A DNA stretch of 43,066 bases, taken from assembly GCA_964546765.1 (NCBI GenBank), contig CAZJKV010000008.1:1-43066 (forward strand). The letters are read 5' to 3'. The notes below the pieces were generated by a model. It made no database searches and was not told the origin of the DNA. It saw only the letters and a list, made by a program, of their open reading frames with translations. How positions within the stretch are numbered: the stretch's first letter is position 1; every line of letters begins with the position of its first letter. Positions 32,559 to 41,914 of this stretch are shown here, one piece after another. The position numbers and the translations under genes were made by a program. This stretch comes from JAITWN01 sp964546765 (GTDB taxonomy: Bacteria; Pseudomonadota; Gammaproteobacteria; SZUA-140).

Positions 32559-33341
32559 TCAGAAATCCCCGAACATTAGCGCAGTCAGCACGAAATCGAA
32601 TATCAGCACAGCGAGCGAAGCATAGACGACGGTACGGGTCGTAGCCCGGCTCACGCCCTCGGCAGTCGGCACGGCGTCGTAACCCTCGAACACCGCGATC
32701 CAGGTAACCAGGACACCGAATACAATACTCTTGATGATGCCGTTCAGCACATCTTCCCGCCAATCGACGTTGTCCTGCATCTGTGACCAGTAGGAACCAC
32801 TGTCGACGCCAAGCAGGCCGACACCGACGAAATAACCGCCCAGGATACCGACCGCGCTGAACGTGGCGGCCAGGATCGGCATCGAGATGATGCCGGCCAG
32901 CAGCCGCGGCGCGACGATCCTGCGTACAGGGTCGACGGCCATCATCTCCATACTGGAGAGCTGCTCGGTCGCCTTCATCAGGCCGATCTCGGCGGTCAAC
33001 GCCGATCCGGCGCGCCCGGCAAACAGCAGGGCCGCGACCACAGGACCGAGTTCCCTGACCAGGGACAGCGCGATGACCGGACCCAGGCTCGCCTCGGCGC
33101 CGAAATTGACCAGGGTATTGTACATCTGCAACCCCAGCACCATGCCGACATTGAATGCCGAGACTACAATGATGATCAGGGACAGCACCCCCACCGAGTA
33201 GATCTGCGCGATGACCAGATTGAACTGCAATGCCAGCGCGGGCACGCCGGCGAAGACCCTGAGGACAAACAGGTTGGCCCGTCCGAGCTGCTCGAAGAAA
33301 TTGATGCCGGTGCGGCCGAAATAGCGCAGCAATTCGATCAC
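32559..33341 (-). CDS. mlaE: Lipid-asymmetry permease MlaE
   Basis: A 260-residue permease with the MlaE domain: VGVLSLIIIVVSAFNVGMVLG, LGPVIALSLVRELGPVVAALLFAGR, GSALTAEIGLMKATEQLSSMEM (the coupling region) and five to six helices. The start is a GTG overlapping the mlaF stop by 4 nt (GTGA), beginning VIELLRYFG; upstream codons lie in mlaF and lack family similarity. Confidence 0.95.
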   Translation of the reverse strand: MIELLRYFGRTGINFFEQLGRANLFVLRVFAGVPALALQFNLVIAQIYSVGVLSLIIIVVSAFNVGMVLGLQMYNTLVNFGAEASLGPVIALSLVRELGPVVAALLFAGRAGSALTAEIGLMKATEQLSSMEMMAVDPVRRIVAPRLLAGIISMPILAATFSAVGILGGYFVGVGLLGVDSGSYWSQMQDNVDWREDVLNGIIKSIVFGVLVTWIAVFEGYDAVPTAEGVSRATTRTVVYASLAVLIFDFVLTALMFGDF

Positions 33342-34150
33342 TGCCCGCCTCCTACGAGATCCTCGACAAGATCCGGCGCCGGATAGTGAAACGGCACCGG
33401 GCCGTCGGGCTGGGCATCGAGGAATTGCCGCACCCACGGCGACGCAGACGCCCCGAGCTCCCCGGGGGCGCCCTGTCCGATGATCTTGCCGTTCGATAGC
33501 ATGTAGATGTAGTCGGAAATCGCGGACACTTCCTGCACATCATGCGACACGATGATGCTGGACAGACCCAGACTGTCGTTGAGCATTCGAATCAGCTTCA
33601 TGATCACGCCGACCGTGATAGGATCCTGACCGGTAAACGGCTCGTCATACATGATCATCATCGGGTCGAGCGCGATCGCCCGCGCCAATGCGACGCGGCG
33701 CGACATGCCGCCTGACAGCTGGGTCGGCATCAGGAGCCGGGCCCCGCGCAGGCCGACGGCCTGAAGCTTGAGCAACACCAGATCACGAATCATCGATTCC
33801 GGCAGGCGCGTGTGTTCACGGAGCGGGAAGGCGACGTTGTCGAAGACGTTGAGGGCGGTGAACAGCGCCCCGGACTGGAACAGCATGCCGATGCGCTTGC
33901 GCAACTCGTAGAGATCGCCGAGCGACAGCGACCTGATGTCATTGCCGTCTACCGAGATTACCCCTGAATTCGGCCTGAGCTGACCGCCGATCATGCGCAG
34001 CAGCGTAGTCTTGCCGGTACCGCTCGGTCCCATGATCGCGGTCACCTTGCCGCGCATGATGTCGAGGTCGACATCGTCGAAGATCACCCGGTCACCGTAC
34101 GCGAAGCGCAAGCCGCGGATGACGACTATGTTGTCCTGTTGCCCGTCCAT
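33338..34150 (-). CDS. mlaF: Lipid-asymmetry ATPase MlaF
   Basis: A 270-residue ABC ATPase. Walker A GPSGTGKTTLL, Q-loop MLFQSGALFTALNVFDNV, signature LSGGMSRRVALARAIALDP, Walker B MIMYDEPFTGQDP and switch His in VSHDVQEV. The LSGGMSRR signature and SGALF element are typical of the MlaF/MkI family. It starts the mla block, 20 nt after the nit gene. Confidence 0.96.
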   Translation of the reverse strand: MDGQQDNIVVIRGLRFAYGDRVIFDDVDLDIMRGKVTAIMGPSGTGKTTLLRMIGGQLRPNSGVISVDGNDIRSLSLGDLYELRKRIGMLFQSGALFTALNVFDNVAFPLREHTRLPESMIRDLVLLKLQAVGLRGARLLMPTQLSGGMSRRVALARAIALDPMMIMYDEPFTGQDPITVGVIMKLIRMLNDSLGLSSIIVSHDVQEVSAISDYIYMLSNGKIIGQGAPGELGASASPWVRQFLDAQPDGPVPFHYPAPDLVEDLVGGGQ

Positions 34151-34170
34151 ACGTCTCCGGCGCGCCAGCC

Positions 34171-34992
34171 CTACGGCGACATGCTCCTGCGGTGGTTTAG
34201 CGCCGGGAAGCTGCGGCGGATCCTGTCGAGGTAAGTCCGGTCGATGTCGGCGCAGACGACACCCGCGCCTCGCGGAAGGCGATCAATGACCGCGCCCCAG
34301 GGATTGGCGATGATGCTGTCGCCATAGGTTTCGCGCCCGTTGAGATGGTAGCCGCCCTGGGCCGCCGCGATGACATAGCACTGGTTCTCGATAGCGCGTG
34401 CGCGCACCAGCACTTCCCAGTGGGCCTTGCCGGTGAAGGCGGTAAAGGCGGACGGAACGGCGATGATCTCGACCTGCTGGTCCAGCATCGCGCGGAACAG
34501 CTCGGGAAATCTCAGGTCATAACAGACGGCGAGCCCGAGGCGCCCGAAGGGGCTGTCGACGACGACGACGCGCTCGCCGGGCACGATGGTCATCGATTCG
34601 CGATATTGCTCGCCGCTCTGTTCCAGCGTCACGTCGAAAAGGTGCATCTTGTCGTAGCGTGCGATGCGCCTGCCCCCGGCGTCATAGACCAGGCAGGCAG
34701 AATACACCCGGTCCGTAGCGCCGGACACCAGCGGGATCGTACCGCCGACGATCCAGATGCGGTGCCGGAGCGCCTGCTGCGACAGGAAGTCCTGCACCCG
34801 GCCGACGCCGTCGTCCTCGCGCAGCCTGACCTTGTCCTGCTCGTCCATACCGATCAGGGAAAAATTCTCCGGCAGCACGACCAGTCCGGCGCCCTGTTCG
34901 ACCGCCCGTGCGATCAGTCGCTCGGCCTCGGTCAGGTTGGTGTCGACATTCGGGCCCGAGGCCATTTGCACCGCTGCGACTCGATGATTCAC
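34171..34992 (-). CDS. Nit-type carbon-nitrogen hydrolase (probable deaminated-glutathione amidase)
   Basis: A 273-residue nitrilase-superfamily amidase. The catalytic triad is Glu42 (VVLPENFSL), Lys115 (YDKMHLFDV) and Cys157 (LAVCYDLRFPELFR). The closest branch by motif is Nit1/Nit2, whose characterised members hydrolyse deaminated glutathione or omega-amides. It lies downstream of yhdP, as in pseudomonads; tldD, which often follows, is absent. Confidence 0.88.
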   Translation of the reverse strand: MNHRVAAVQMASGPNVDTNLTEAERLIARAVEQGAGLVVLPENFSLIGMDEQDKVRLREDDGVGRVQDFLSQQALRHRIWIVGGTIPLVSGATDRVYSACLVYDAGGRRIARYDKMHLFDVTLEQSGEQYRESMTIVPGERVVVVDSPFGRLGLAVCYDLRFPELFRAMLDQQVEIIAVPSAFTAFTGKAHWEVLVRARAIENQCYVIAAAQGGYHLNGRETYGDSIIANPWGAVIDRLPRGAGVVCADIDRTYLDRIRRSFPALNHRRSMSP

Positions 34993-35032
34993 TGCTATAT
35001 CTCCCTGACGGCGATACGCCGGAATGCAAACA

Positions 35033-38000
35033 CTACCTTTTACCAGATTGCGCGCTGTCCTGTAAGCGCTGCACCACGGGATCGCTCCACGGACCGCTCA
35101 CCTGGTAGGTGATTCGGATCATGCGGTCGATGTCCGGCTTGAAGATACGCTCCATCAGCAGGATGGCCGCGCCGAGGCCGACACCTCCGGCCACCACGCC
35201 CACAACCGGCAGTCCCGAGGTGACATTGGGATAGACCACGACGCGCTGGTCGTATTGCCTGGCTGCCATGTCTATCAGGCCGCTCGCCTCGACCTTGGCG
35301 GCCGGCCCGTTCATCGACAGATCACCGGTGGTCGCGACGCCGTCCCGTATCGCGAAGGTCCCGCTGATGCGATCGAAGCTGAAGCCGCGACCGAAGAGAT
35401 CGCTGAAGTCCAGCGTCAGGCGCCTCGGCAATGCCTGCAGGCTGACCAGGCCAAAGATCCTGCCCGCGCCCGGCTCCACGTCGAGCAGCCTGCCGTCGCT
35501 GATCGAAAGCTCCAGCGATCCGTCGAGTCGGTCCAGTGCGAATGCCGTCGGCGGACCATGCCAGCGCGCCGAGACTACGGCCGTGCCCTTGCCGCCTCGA
35601 ATCGTGTCGGCATACCCGAAATTCGCAAGCGCAGAGCCAAAATCCCCGGTGCTGAAATCGATATTGAACGACGAAAACTGCCGCTCTCCCGCCACGACCC
35701 AGTCACCACGCGCATCGATGCGCGTCCGTGCCGAGGATAACAGCAGCCTGTCCATATGAACACCTGCCGGCCGTCGTGAAGACAAGAGGCTCATGCTGCC
35801 GAAATTGATCCCCCCGTAATGAAAGCGCTCGCTGTCGATACGCATGGGGGGTAACGTGCGGGGATCGACCGAATTTTCCTGATCGCCGTCGCTCTCGAGC
35901 GCCGCCAGATACAGATGCTTCAGGTCCGCGCGCCACTGATGGCCGTCTTCGTGTGGAACGACGATGCGCCCGGCGATCTCCTCGCTGTCGACCTCGGCCG
36001 TCCAGGCGTCGCTGTCGCGCTGCGCATCGACGTGCATCGCATTGAACTCGCGGCCGAAGAGCCGCGCGCTGCCGATCCTCAGATCGATGGCATTGACGAT
36101 GCCGCGCGCGGCCCCGCTCCTGTCGTCGGCTTCGTCGAAGATCGCGACCCATGGTTCGTACGCAAGCGCATCCGTCGAGCCGGAGATACGCAGGCCGGGG
36201 CGCTCCGGCAGCGTCGCATCACCCGCACCGAAGCGCAGCTCCCCGCGCTCGATTCCGCCCCGGTCATCGAGGGTAAACGCCGCCGACAGGGTCGCCCCCA
36301 GCGCGAAATACACGGGCAGATCGGGCTCACGCGGCAGCGGGATACGGATGGTCAGCGGCAAGGCGGCCTCTGCCGGTTTGCCGAGCGGCTCCGGCAACGT
36401 CAGCGCGATGCCGGTCAGGTCCGATACGATCCGCAATTCGGCCCCTGTCTCCGACACCGGCAGATCGTCGCCGAACGGCACGCGCAGGCGCGCGTGCCAG
36501 GCGGCCTCGCCCTCGACATGCCGGAGTGGCGCGAGATCAATGAGACCCGTGATTGCGGAGCCATTCGCCCTACCGGTCGCCTCCACCAGCGCACCGGCGG
36601 CGCCGTCCTCGAGGCGCGGCGCGACTGTCACCAGCGCCGGCAATCCCAGGATTTCCGCATCGATGCCGTCGGTACTGACACCTTCACCAGTGAATTTCAG
36701 GTGACCGTTGATCTTCGTGATATCTATCGTTTCGTCCACCAGCAGCAGCGTGCTGTCGATGAACCGGATATCGCCATCGATCTGCGCCGGACTGCCGTCG
36801 AGCGGGATACTCAGTCCCAGATCGAGGGTGCTCGATCCGGAGGCAACGGCATCGCGAGCGAGCGCGCCGAACCGGTGTGCGAGCGGCGTCTCCAGCAGAT
36901 ATCGCAATGCGTCCAGTGTCTCCCCCCTGGCATGGCCGCGGACCTTCAGCAACGCGGGCCTGGCGGTCAGATTCGGAATCTCGACATCGGCACGCACGAT
37001 CCGGGATGACCAGCTGGCGCCGTCGCGCGCGGCGATGTCCATGCGCCGCCCATCGAAAACGACCCGCGCGACGATCTCGTCGATCGCGGGCCAGCCGGGG
37101 CTGTATTCGAGGGATCCTTGCTCGAGATCGAAATCGACCTTGAAACGACCTGTCCCGCTGTCAAACGGAAAGCCCCGCAGCGGGCCGTGGAACACCAGGT
37201 CGCCGCGCGGGGAGACACCCCCCTTTATCGCCCGGTCAAGCCAGCGCACTGTCGCAGGCGGCATGATACGCGCCGGCAGGTAACGCGAGGTGTGCTCGAC
37301 AGTGATCGCGTCGAAACGCGCGAACAGGGCAATCATCGGCATTGCGCCTTCCGGCGGCAGATCGAGCCGCCCCCATGCGACCAGGTTCAGGTCTTCGTTG
37401 TGCAGATCGATCCGCGTTGCCTGAATGCGCCAGCCCGCATCGCGCTGGTCCCACTCGATGCGGCCGCTTGCCTGCGCAAAGGGCAAGGCCTCGCGGAAGA
37501 GCCCGGCGAAGTCCAGGCGCCCGGCGCCGGCGTCGAGATCGAACCGTCCCGACTCCTGGTCGAACACGAGCCGCCCGCGGAAGTTTTCGACGCCGGGCGC
37601 GCCTGACCACGGAGCGCTGCTGAAGACGTCGATGCCGGCCCTGACCGCGAAATGCGACCAGTCTTCCTGAGTCCCGGCAAAATAAAGGTCCAGATCCGTC
37701 AGCAGGCCTGCGGGATCCGCCTGTGCGAGCACCTCGCGCAGGCCTCTCGGCGGCAGGCTGCTCGACGACAGCAAGGCCGCGATGTCATCGACGCGTACGG
37801 TTTCGGCATGGGCGAGGATGGTGCGCGCGCCGTCCCCGTGATCGCGCCAGTCGATCGCGAGCGTCGCGGGTAGCCCTGCGCCGCCGTCACCGGCTACCAG
37901 GTGATTGACATCGAATCGCCAGCCGTCCGGGGCCGCGCGCCAGGCGAAGTCACCGCCCACCTCTGCGAATACGTGCGGTAGGGTCGACTCTCCCGCCGCA

Positions 38001-38893
38001 TCCGGCGCGGGCGACTCGACCGGCGCCGGACGCGTCGCGATTCGCGACCCGGATACCCGGCCCTCGATCCGTTCGAACCGCCGATCGAGCAGGTCAGCCC
38101 ACAAGGCGACGTCGGCGACACCACTGCTCACCTCGATACCGCCCAGCGCGCGCCCATCCAGCCAGTCACCGAGTTCGAGCGCGATCCCTTCCAAATGGAT
38201 CCGGGCCCGCCAGCTGTCGCCGAGCGGATCGCCGAGGATGTCGGCCGCCAGGACGACGCGCTCCCCGAGCGCGGCCGGCAACCGGACGGATCCGTTGACC
38301 TGGTGTCGCGCCGGGGTATTGCGCAGCTCGAGGTTGACACCGGAGAACACCAGCCCGCCGGGATCCATCGCGGCGTGATCGATCCAGGTAATCTCGGCGG
38401 ACTCGATCGCCAGACGCCCCTGCGTCAGCATCCATCGCAACAGCGGATTCGATTCCACCCGCTCCTGCGCGGCGACGTTCATACCGGGCAGGCCCTGGCC
38501 AGCGATTGTCATCGCGCCATCTGGATCGCGCTCCACGGTGAGACGAACACCCTTTATGACGAGCCGGTCGATGCGGGGCGCCCCGTGGCGCAGGGAGGCG
38601 GGCAGATCGAGATCGACTGCCACTGCAGCCAGGCGGATCAACGGCGCGCGCGCGCCCTCATCGATGAAATCCACATTTGACAGCAGCAGACGCGGGCCAA
38701 GGCCGTGCCACTCGGCGGCCACGGAGCCGACGACGATGGGCTGACCGGTCGCATTGCTCAGCCACAACGCAATCTCGTCCTGGTAGCGCTCGGCGTATGG
38801 CAGCGCGAGACGGGCGGCCGTCAACAGCACCGCGAACAGAACGATCAGTCCCGCGCAGAACAGCCAGAATTTACCTAACAGGAATCGAATCAC
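35033..38893 (-). CDS. yhdP: YhdP-family AsmA-like envelope protein
   Basis: A 1286-residue protein with one N-terminal membrane helix (FWLFCAGLIVLFAVLLTAARLAL) followed by a very long periplasmic beta-rich region of the DUF3971/AsmA-like kind. The C-terminal AsmA-type segment contains AVVSARWHGPPTAFALDRLDG, GLVSLQALPRRLTLDFSDLF and GVVAGGVGLGAAILLMERIF. YhdP, TamB and YdbH are redundant bridge-like proteins for phospholipid transport to the outer membrane in E. coli. Length matches E. coli YhdP (about 1270). It follows rng by 19 nt, the conserved order. Confidence 0.93.
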   Translation of the reverse strand: MIRFLLGKFWLFCAGLIVLFAVLLTAARLALPYAERYQDEIALWLSNATGQPIVVGSVAAEWHGLGPRLLLSNVDFIDEGARAPLIRLAAVAVDLDLPASLRHGAPRIDRLVIKGVRLTVERDPDGAMTIAGQGLPGMNVAAQERVESNPLLRWMLTQGRLAIESAEITWIDHAAMDPGGLVFSGVNLELRNTPARHQVNGSVRLPAALGERVVLAADILGDPLGDSWRARIHLEGIALELGDWLDGRALGGIEVSSGVADVALWADLLDRRFERIEGRVSGSRIATRPAPVESPAPDAAGESTLPHVFAEVGGDFAWRAAPDGWRFDVNHLVAGDGGAGLPATLAIDWRDHGDGARTILAHAETVRVDDIAALLSSSSLPPRGLREVLAQADPAGLLTDLDLYFAGTQEDWSHFAVRAGIDVFSSAPWSGAPGVENFRGRLVFDQESGRFDLDAGAGRLDFAGLFREALPFAQASGRIEWDQRDAGWRIQATRIDLHNEDLNLVAWGRLDLPPEGAMPMIALFARFDAITVEHTSRYLPARIMPPATVRWLDRAIKGGVSPRGDLVFHGPLRGFPFDSGTGRFKVDFDLEQGSLEYSPGWPAIDEIVARVVFDGRRMDIAARDGASWSSRIVRADVEIPNLTARPALLKVRGHARGETLDALRYLLETPLAHRFGALARDAVASGSSTLDLGLSIPLDGSPAQIDGDIRFIDSTLLLVDETIDITKINGHLKFTGEGVSTDGIDAEILGLPALVTVAPRLEDGAAGALVEATGRANGSAITGLIDLAPLRHVEGEAAWHARLRVPFGDDLPVSETGAELRIVSDLTGIALTLPEPLGKPAEAALPLTIRIPLPREPDLPVYFALGATLSAAFTLDDRGGIERGELRFGAGDATLPERPGLRISGSTDALAYEPWVAIFDEADDRSGAARGIVNAIDLRIGSARLFGREFNAMHVDAQRDSDAWTAEVDSEEIAGRIVVPHEDGHQWRADLKHLYLAALESDGDQENSVDPRTLPPMRIDSERFHYGGINFGSMSLLSSRRPAGVHMDRLLLSSARTRIDARGDWVVAGERQFSSFNIDFSTGDFGSALANFGYADTIRGGKGTAVVSARWHGPPTAFALDRLDGSLELSISDGRLLDVEPGAGRIFGLVSLQALPRRLTLDFSDLFGRGFSFDRISGTFAIRDGVATTGDLSMNGPAAKVEASGLIDMAARQYDQRVVVYPNVTSGLPVVGVVAGGVGLGAAILLMERIFKPDIDRMIRITYQVSGPWSDPVVQRLQDSAQSGKR

Positions 38894-38912
38894 CGAGCGG
38901 CACCGTCGCTGC

Positions 38913-40394
38913 TCACATCATGACAACATCGAACTGTTCCTGCGTGTACAGGCTTTCGATCTGCAGCTTTATCGATTTTCCGATGAAGACCTCGAGGTCG
39001 GCGACACTGGTCGACTCCTCATCGAGCAGCATGTCCACGACGCCCTGTGACGCGAGCACGAGAAATTGCCGCGCCTCGAACTGGCGCGACTGGCGCAGGA
39101 TCTCGCGGAATATCTCGTAGCAGATCGACTCCCTAGTCTTGATGGAACCGCGCCCGTCGCAGGAGGGACAGGGCTCGCACAGCACGTGCTCGAGACTCTC
39201 GCGAGTGCGTTCGCGCGTCATCTCGACAAGGCCGAGCGGCGACACCTCGCAGATATGGCGTTTGGCACGGTCGGTCTCCATCGCCTTTTCGAGGGCGCGC
39301 AGCACCTGGCGCTTGTGCTCGTCTTCCGACATGTCGATGAAGTCCAGGATGATGATGCCGCCGAGATTGCGCAGCCTCAGTTGCCGCGCGATCGCCTGGG
39401 CGGCCTCGAGATTGGTCTTGAATATGGTCTCCTCGAGATTGCGATGGCCGACGAAGGCGCCGGTATTGACATCGATCGTCGTCATCGCCTCAGTCTGGTC
39501 GATATAGAGATGCCCGCCAGACTTGAGCTGGACCTTGTGCCTGAGGGCCTTCTGGATCTCGTCCTCGATCGAATAGAGATCAAAAATCGGCCTTTCCCCC
39601 GGATAGTGCTCGATACGAGGCACCATGTCTGGAATAAAGGTCCGGGCGAACTCGACCGCGGACTGGCATGCCTCTCGCGAATCGATTCGGACCGTCTCGA
39701 CACGACCGCGTGGCAGGTCGCGGAGGATGCGCTGGACCAGCGGCAAGGCCTGGTACACCAGTCGATCGAGGCGGGCGGCGGCATCCGTGGCGCGCTCCCG
39801 AACGGTCTCCCACAGCTTGTTCAGGAAGTTCATGTCCTCCCTGAACTCCTCGGGGGAGACGCCCTCGGCGGCGGTGCGAATGATATAGCCGCCGGCGCCA
39901 TTGTCTGCGCGCAGGTCGTCGAGCAGCCCGTGCAGGCGGATACGCTCTTGCTCATCGCTGATCTTCTGGGATATCCCGATGTTATTCGATTCCGGCATGA
40001 AGACGAGATAGCGCGACGGGATCGTAATATGCGTGGTCAGTCGCGCGCCCTTGCTGCCAAGCGGATCCTTGATGACCTGCACCATTACATTCTGGTCGAC
40101 ATGCAGGAGATTCATGATGTTTTCCGTCTGGCGGCGCTCGCCGGATTCTTCGTCCCCGCCACCGCCCGGGGGCACGATGTCCTGGGCATGCAGGAATGCG
40201 GTACGCTCGAGACCGATATCGACGAATGCGGCCTGCATGCCCGGCAGGATACGTCCGACCCGGCCGAGGTAGATATTGCCGACGAGTCCGCGGCGATTCG
40301 CACGCTCGATATGGATCTCCTGCAGCAAGCCGTTTTCGAGCAGCGCGACCCGTGTTTCGCGGGGCGTCACGTTGACCAGTACTTCGTCACTCAC
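38913..40394 (-). CDS. rng: Ribonuclease G
   Basis: A 493-residue RNase E/G-family endonuclease that matures the 16S rRNA 5' end and decays mRNAs. Order: S1 domain (VGNIYLGRVGRILPGMQAAF), 5'-sensor and RNase H-like regions, catalytic TTIDVNTGAFVG and IIILDFIDM with the metal-binding Asp residues, and the Zn-link CEPCPSCDGRGS. It lacks the long C-terminal scaffold of RNase E. maf, often next to rng, is absent here. Confidence 0.96.
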   Translation of the reverse strand: MSDEVLVNVTPRETRVALLENGLLQEIHIERANRRGLVGNIYLGRVGRILPGMQAAFVDIGLERTAFLHAQDIVPPGGGGDEESGERRQTENIMNLLHVDQNVMVQVIKDPLGSKGARLTTHITIPSRYLVFMPESNNIGISQKISDEQERIRLHGLLDDLRADNGAGGYIIRTAAEGVSPEEFREDMNFLNKLWETVRERATDAAARLDRLVYQALPLVQRILRDLPRGRVETVRIDSREACQSAVEFARTFIPDMVPRIEHYPGERPIFDLYSIEDEIQKALRHKVQLKSGGHLYIDQTEAMTTIDVNTGAFVGHRNLEETIFKTNLEAAQAIARQLRLRNLGGIIILDFIDMSEDEHKRQVLRALEKAMETDRAKRHICEVSPLGLVEMTRERTRESLEHVLCEPCPSCDGRGSIKTRESICYEIFREILRQSRQFEARQFLVLASQGVVDMLLDEESTSVADLEVFIGKSIKLQIESLYTQEQFDVVMM

Positions 40395-40427
40395 CGCCTG
40401 TTCCTCGTTGGTGAAATCGCTGCGCGG

Positions 40428-40901
40428 TCAGTGCCCGCGATGATAGGGATGTCCGCGGGTGATCGTCCACGCGCGGTAGATCTGCTCGGCGACGACGACG
40501 CGCACCAGGGCATGGGGAAGCGTCAGCGGAGAAAGCGACCAGGTCTCGTCTGCGAGTGCCTGGCAGGACGGCGCGAGGCCATCGGCGCCACCGACCAGCA
40601 GGGCGACATCGCGCCCGTCGCCGCTCCAGCGCTCGAGCTCTCCTGCCAGCCGTTCCGTACTCCACTGTTTCCCGCGCACATCGAGCGCGATGACCCTCGC
40701 GTCGCGCGGCGTGGCCGCCAGCATACGCTCGCCCTCACGTTCTACCGCTTTCGCGGCATCGGCGCCTTTGGCCCGCTGCGGCGCCGGGATCTCGATCAGT
40801 TGCAGCAAACACTCAGGCGGCATCCGGCGGGCGAACTCCCGGTAGCCCTGATCCACCCAGGACGCCATGCGCTGCCCGACCGCAATCAGATAAATTCGCA
40901 T
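40428..40901 (-). CDS. rlmH: 23S rRNA pseudouridine-1915 N3-methyltransferase RlmH
   Basis: A 157-residue SPOUT methyltransferase. SAM-knot region ALLVGGADGLAP, followed by WSLSPLTLPHALVRVVVAEQIYRAW and the invariant end HPYHRGH. Starts MRIYLIAVGQRM, as usual. It sits between rsfS and rng. Confidence 0.96.
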   Translation of the reverse strand: MRIYLIAVGQRMASWVDQGYREFARRMPPECLLQLIEIPAPQRAKGADAAKAVEREGERMLAATPRDARVIALDVRGKQWSTERLAGELERWSGDGRDVALLVGGADGLAPSCQALADETWSLSPLTLPHALVRVVVAEQIYRAWTITRGHPYHRGH

Positions 40902-40910
40902 CCCGACGGG

Positions 40911-41258
40911 CTAGGCACGCCCACTGTCCCGGTCCTCGCCAAACGCCCACAGCTTCTCCAGCTGATAGAACTCGCGTACATCGGGCAGCATCACGTGCAC
41001 GACGACGTCCCCTAGATCGACCAGCACCCACTGTCCCTGTCGTTCACCTTCGACGCCGATCGGTTTAAGTCCCTGCACGCCCGCCTTTTCGATGACATTG
41101 CCGGCCAGGGAACGGACATGCCGGTCCGAAGTGCCGCTGGCGACGATCATATAATCGGTGATCGTGGTCATGCGCCTGACATCCAGGACGGTCAGGTCGA
41201 CGGCCTTCAGCTCCTCCAGCGCGTCGACGGCGATCTGTTTCACCTGTTCCGGCGTCAT
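40911..41258 (-). CDS. rsfS: Ribosomal silencing factor RsfS
   Basis: A 115-residue protein that binds uL14 (L14) and blocks subunit joining in starvation. Core: DLTVLDVRRMTTITDYMIVASGTSDRHV, then GQWVLVDLGDVVVHVMLPDVREFYQLEKLW. The frame is open far upstream inside nadD, but the true start is the ATG overlapping the nadD stop by 4 nt (ATGA), where the family N terminus begins. Confidence 0.94.
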   Translation of the reverse strand: MTPEQVKQIAVDALEELKAVDLTVLDVRRMTTITDYMIVASGTSDRHVRSLAGNVIEKAGVQGLKPIGVEGERQGQWVLVDLGDVVVHVMLPDVREFYQLEKLWAFGEDRDSGRA

Positions 41259-41914
41259 ACCCGCGCCTCCACGGCGCCGGCTTCGGCGTCCAGATAGAGG
41301 CGCTCGCGCCGGATGTAGTCCAGTACCGGATCGGGCAGCAGGAAACGCGCGCTGCGGCCGCCGGCGATATATTCCCGGATTCTGGTCGCCGAGATGTCGA
41401 TCTGTGTAACCGTGCACAGGATCACACGCCCGGCGGATTCGTGCCGCAGTTCCTGCGCGTTCCGGGCGCGGCGCGAGTCCATCATCGCGCGGACGGCGGG
41501 CGAGGGTTCCACATTCAGGGCGGGACGTCGCATCACCACGATATGGGCCAGGTCGAACAGTGCCTCCCAGCGATGCCAGCTGTCCAGCAGCGCGAACGCG
41601 TCCATGCCCATCAGCAGGCACAGCGGGCGTGGGCCGACCTCCGCCCGCAGTGACAACAGCGTGTCGACCATGTAGGACGGTCCTTCGCGGTGCAGCTCGC
41701 GTTCGTCGATCTCGAAACCGGGCTGCCCGTCGACGGCAAGCCTGAGCATCGCGAGTCGTTGTGCCGGGCTGGCGAGGGGCAGGCCGCGATGGGGCGGCTG
41801 CCGGCACGGGATGAGGCGAACGCGATCGAGATCGCAGGCCTGCTGGACCTCCAGCGCGCAACGCAGGTGCGCATAGTGCACGGGATCGAAGGTGCCGCCG
41901 AGAAGGCCAATCAT
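41255..41914 (-). CDS. nadD: Nicotinate-nucleotide adenylyltransferase NadD
   Basis: A 219-residue nucleotidyltransferase that makes NaAD in NAD synthesis. Motifs: LLGGTFDPVHYAHLR (Ala replaces the usual Gly of HxGH), RLAMLRLAV, LMGMDAFALLDSWHRW and ISATRIREYIAGG. Its ATG overlaps the proA stop by 1 nt (TGATG), so proA-nadD-rsfS are coupled. Confidence 0.95.
   Translation of the reverse strand: MIGLLGGTFDPVHYAHLRCALEVQQACDLDRVRLIPCRQPPHRGLPLASPAQRLAMLRLAVDGQPGFEIDERELHREGPSYMVDTLLSLRAEVGPRPLCLLMGMDAFALLDSWHRWEALFDLAHIVVMRRPALNVEPSPAVRAMMDSRRARNAQELRHESAGRVILCTVTQIDISATRIREYIAGGRSARFLLPDPVLDYIRRERLYLDAEAGAVEARV

Noticed and set aside
39066..41015. Long open frame (about 650 codons) on the plus strand across rng and rlmH
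   Set aside because: It is antisense to two clear genes, has no family motif, and reflects the codon bias of GC-rich DNA. The same applies to plus-strand frames at 27478-28863 and 29140-30897.
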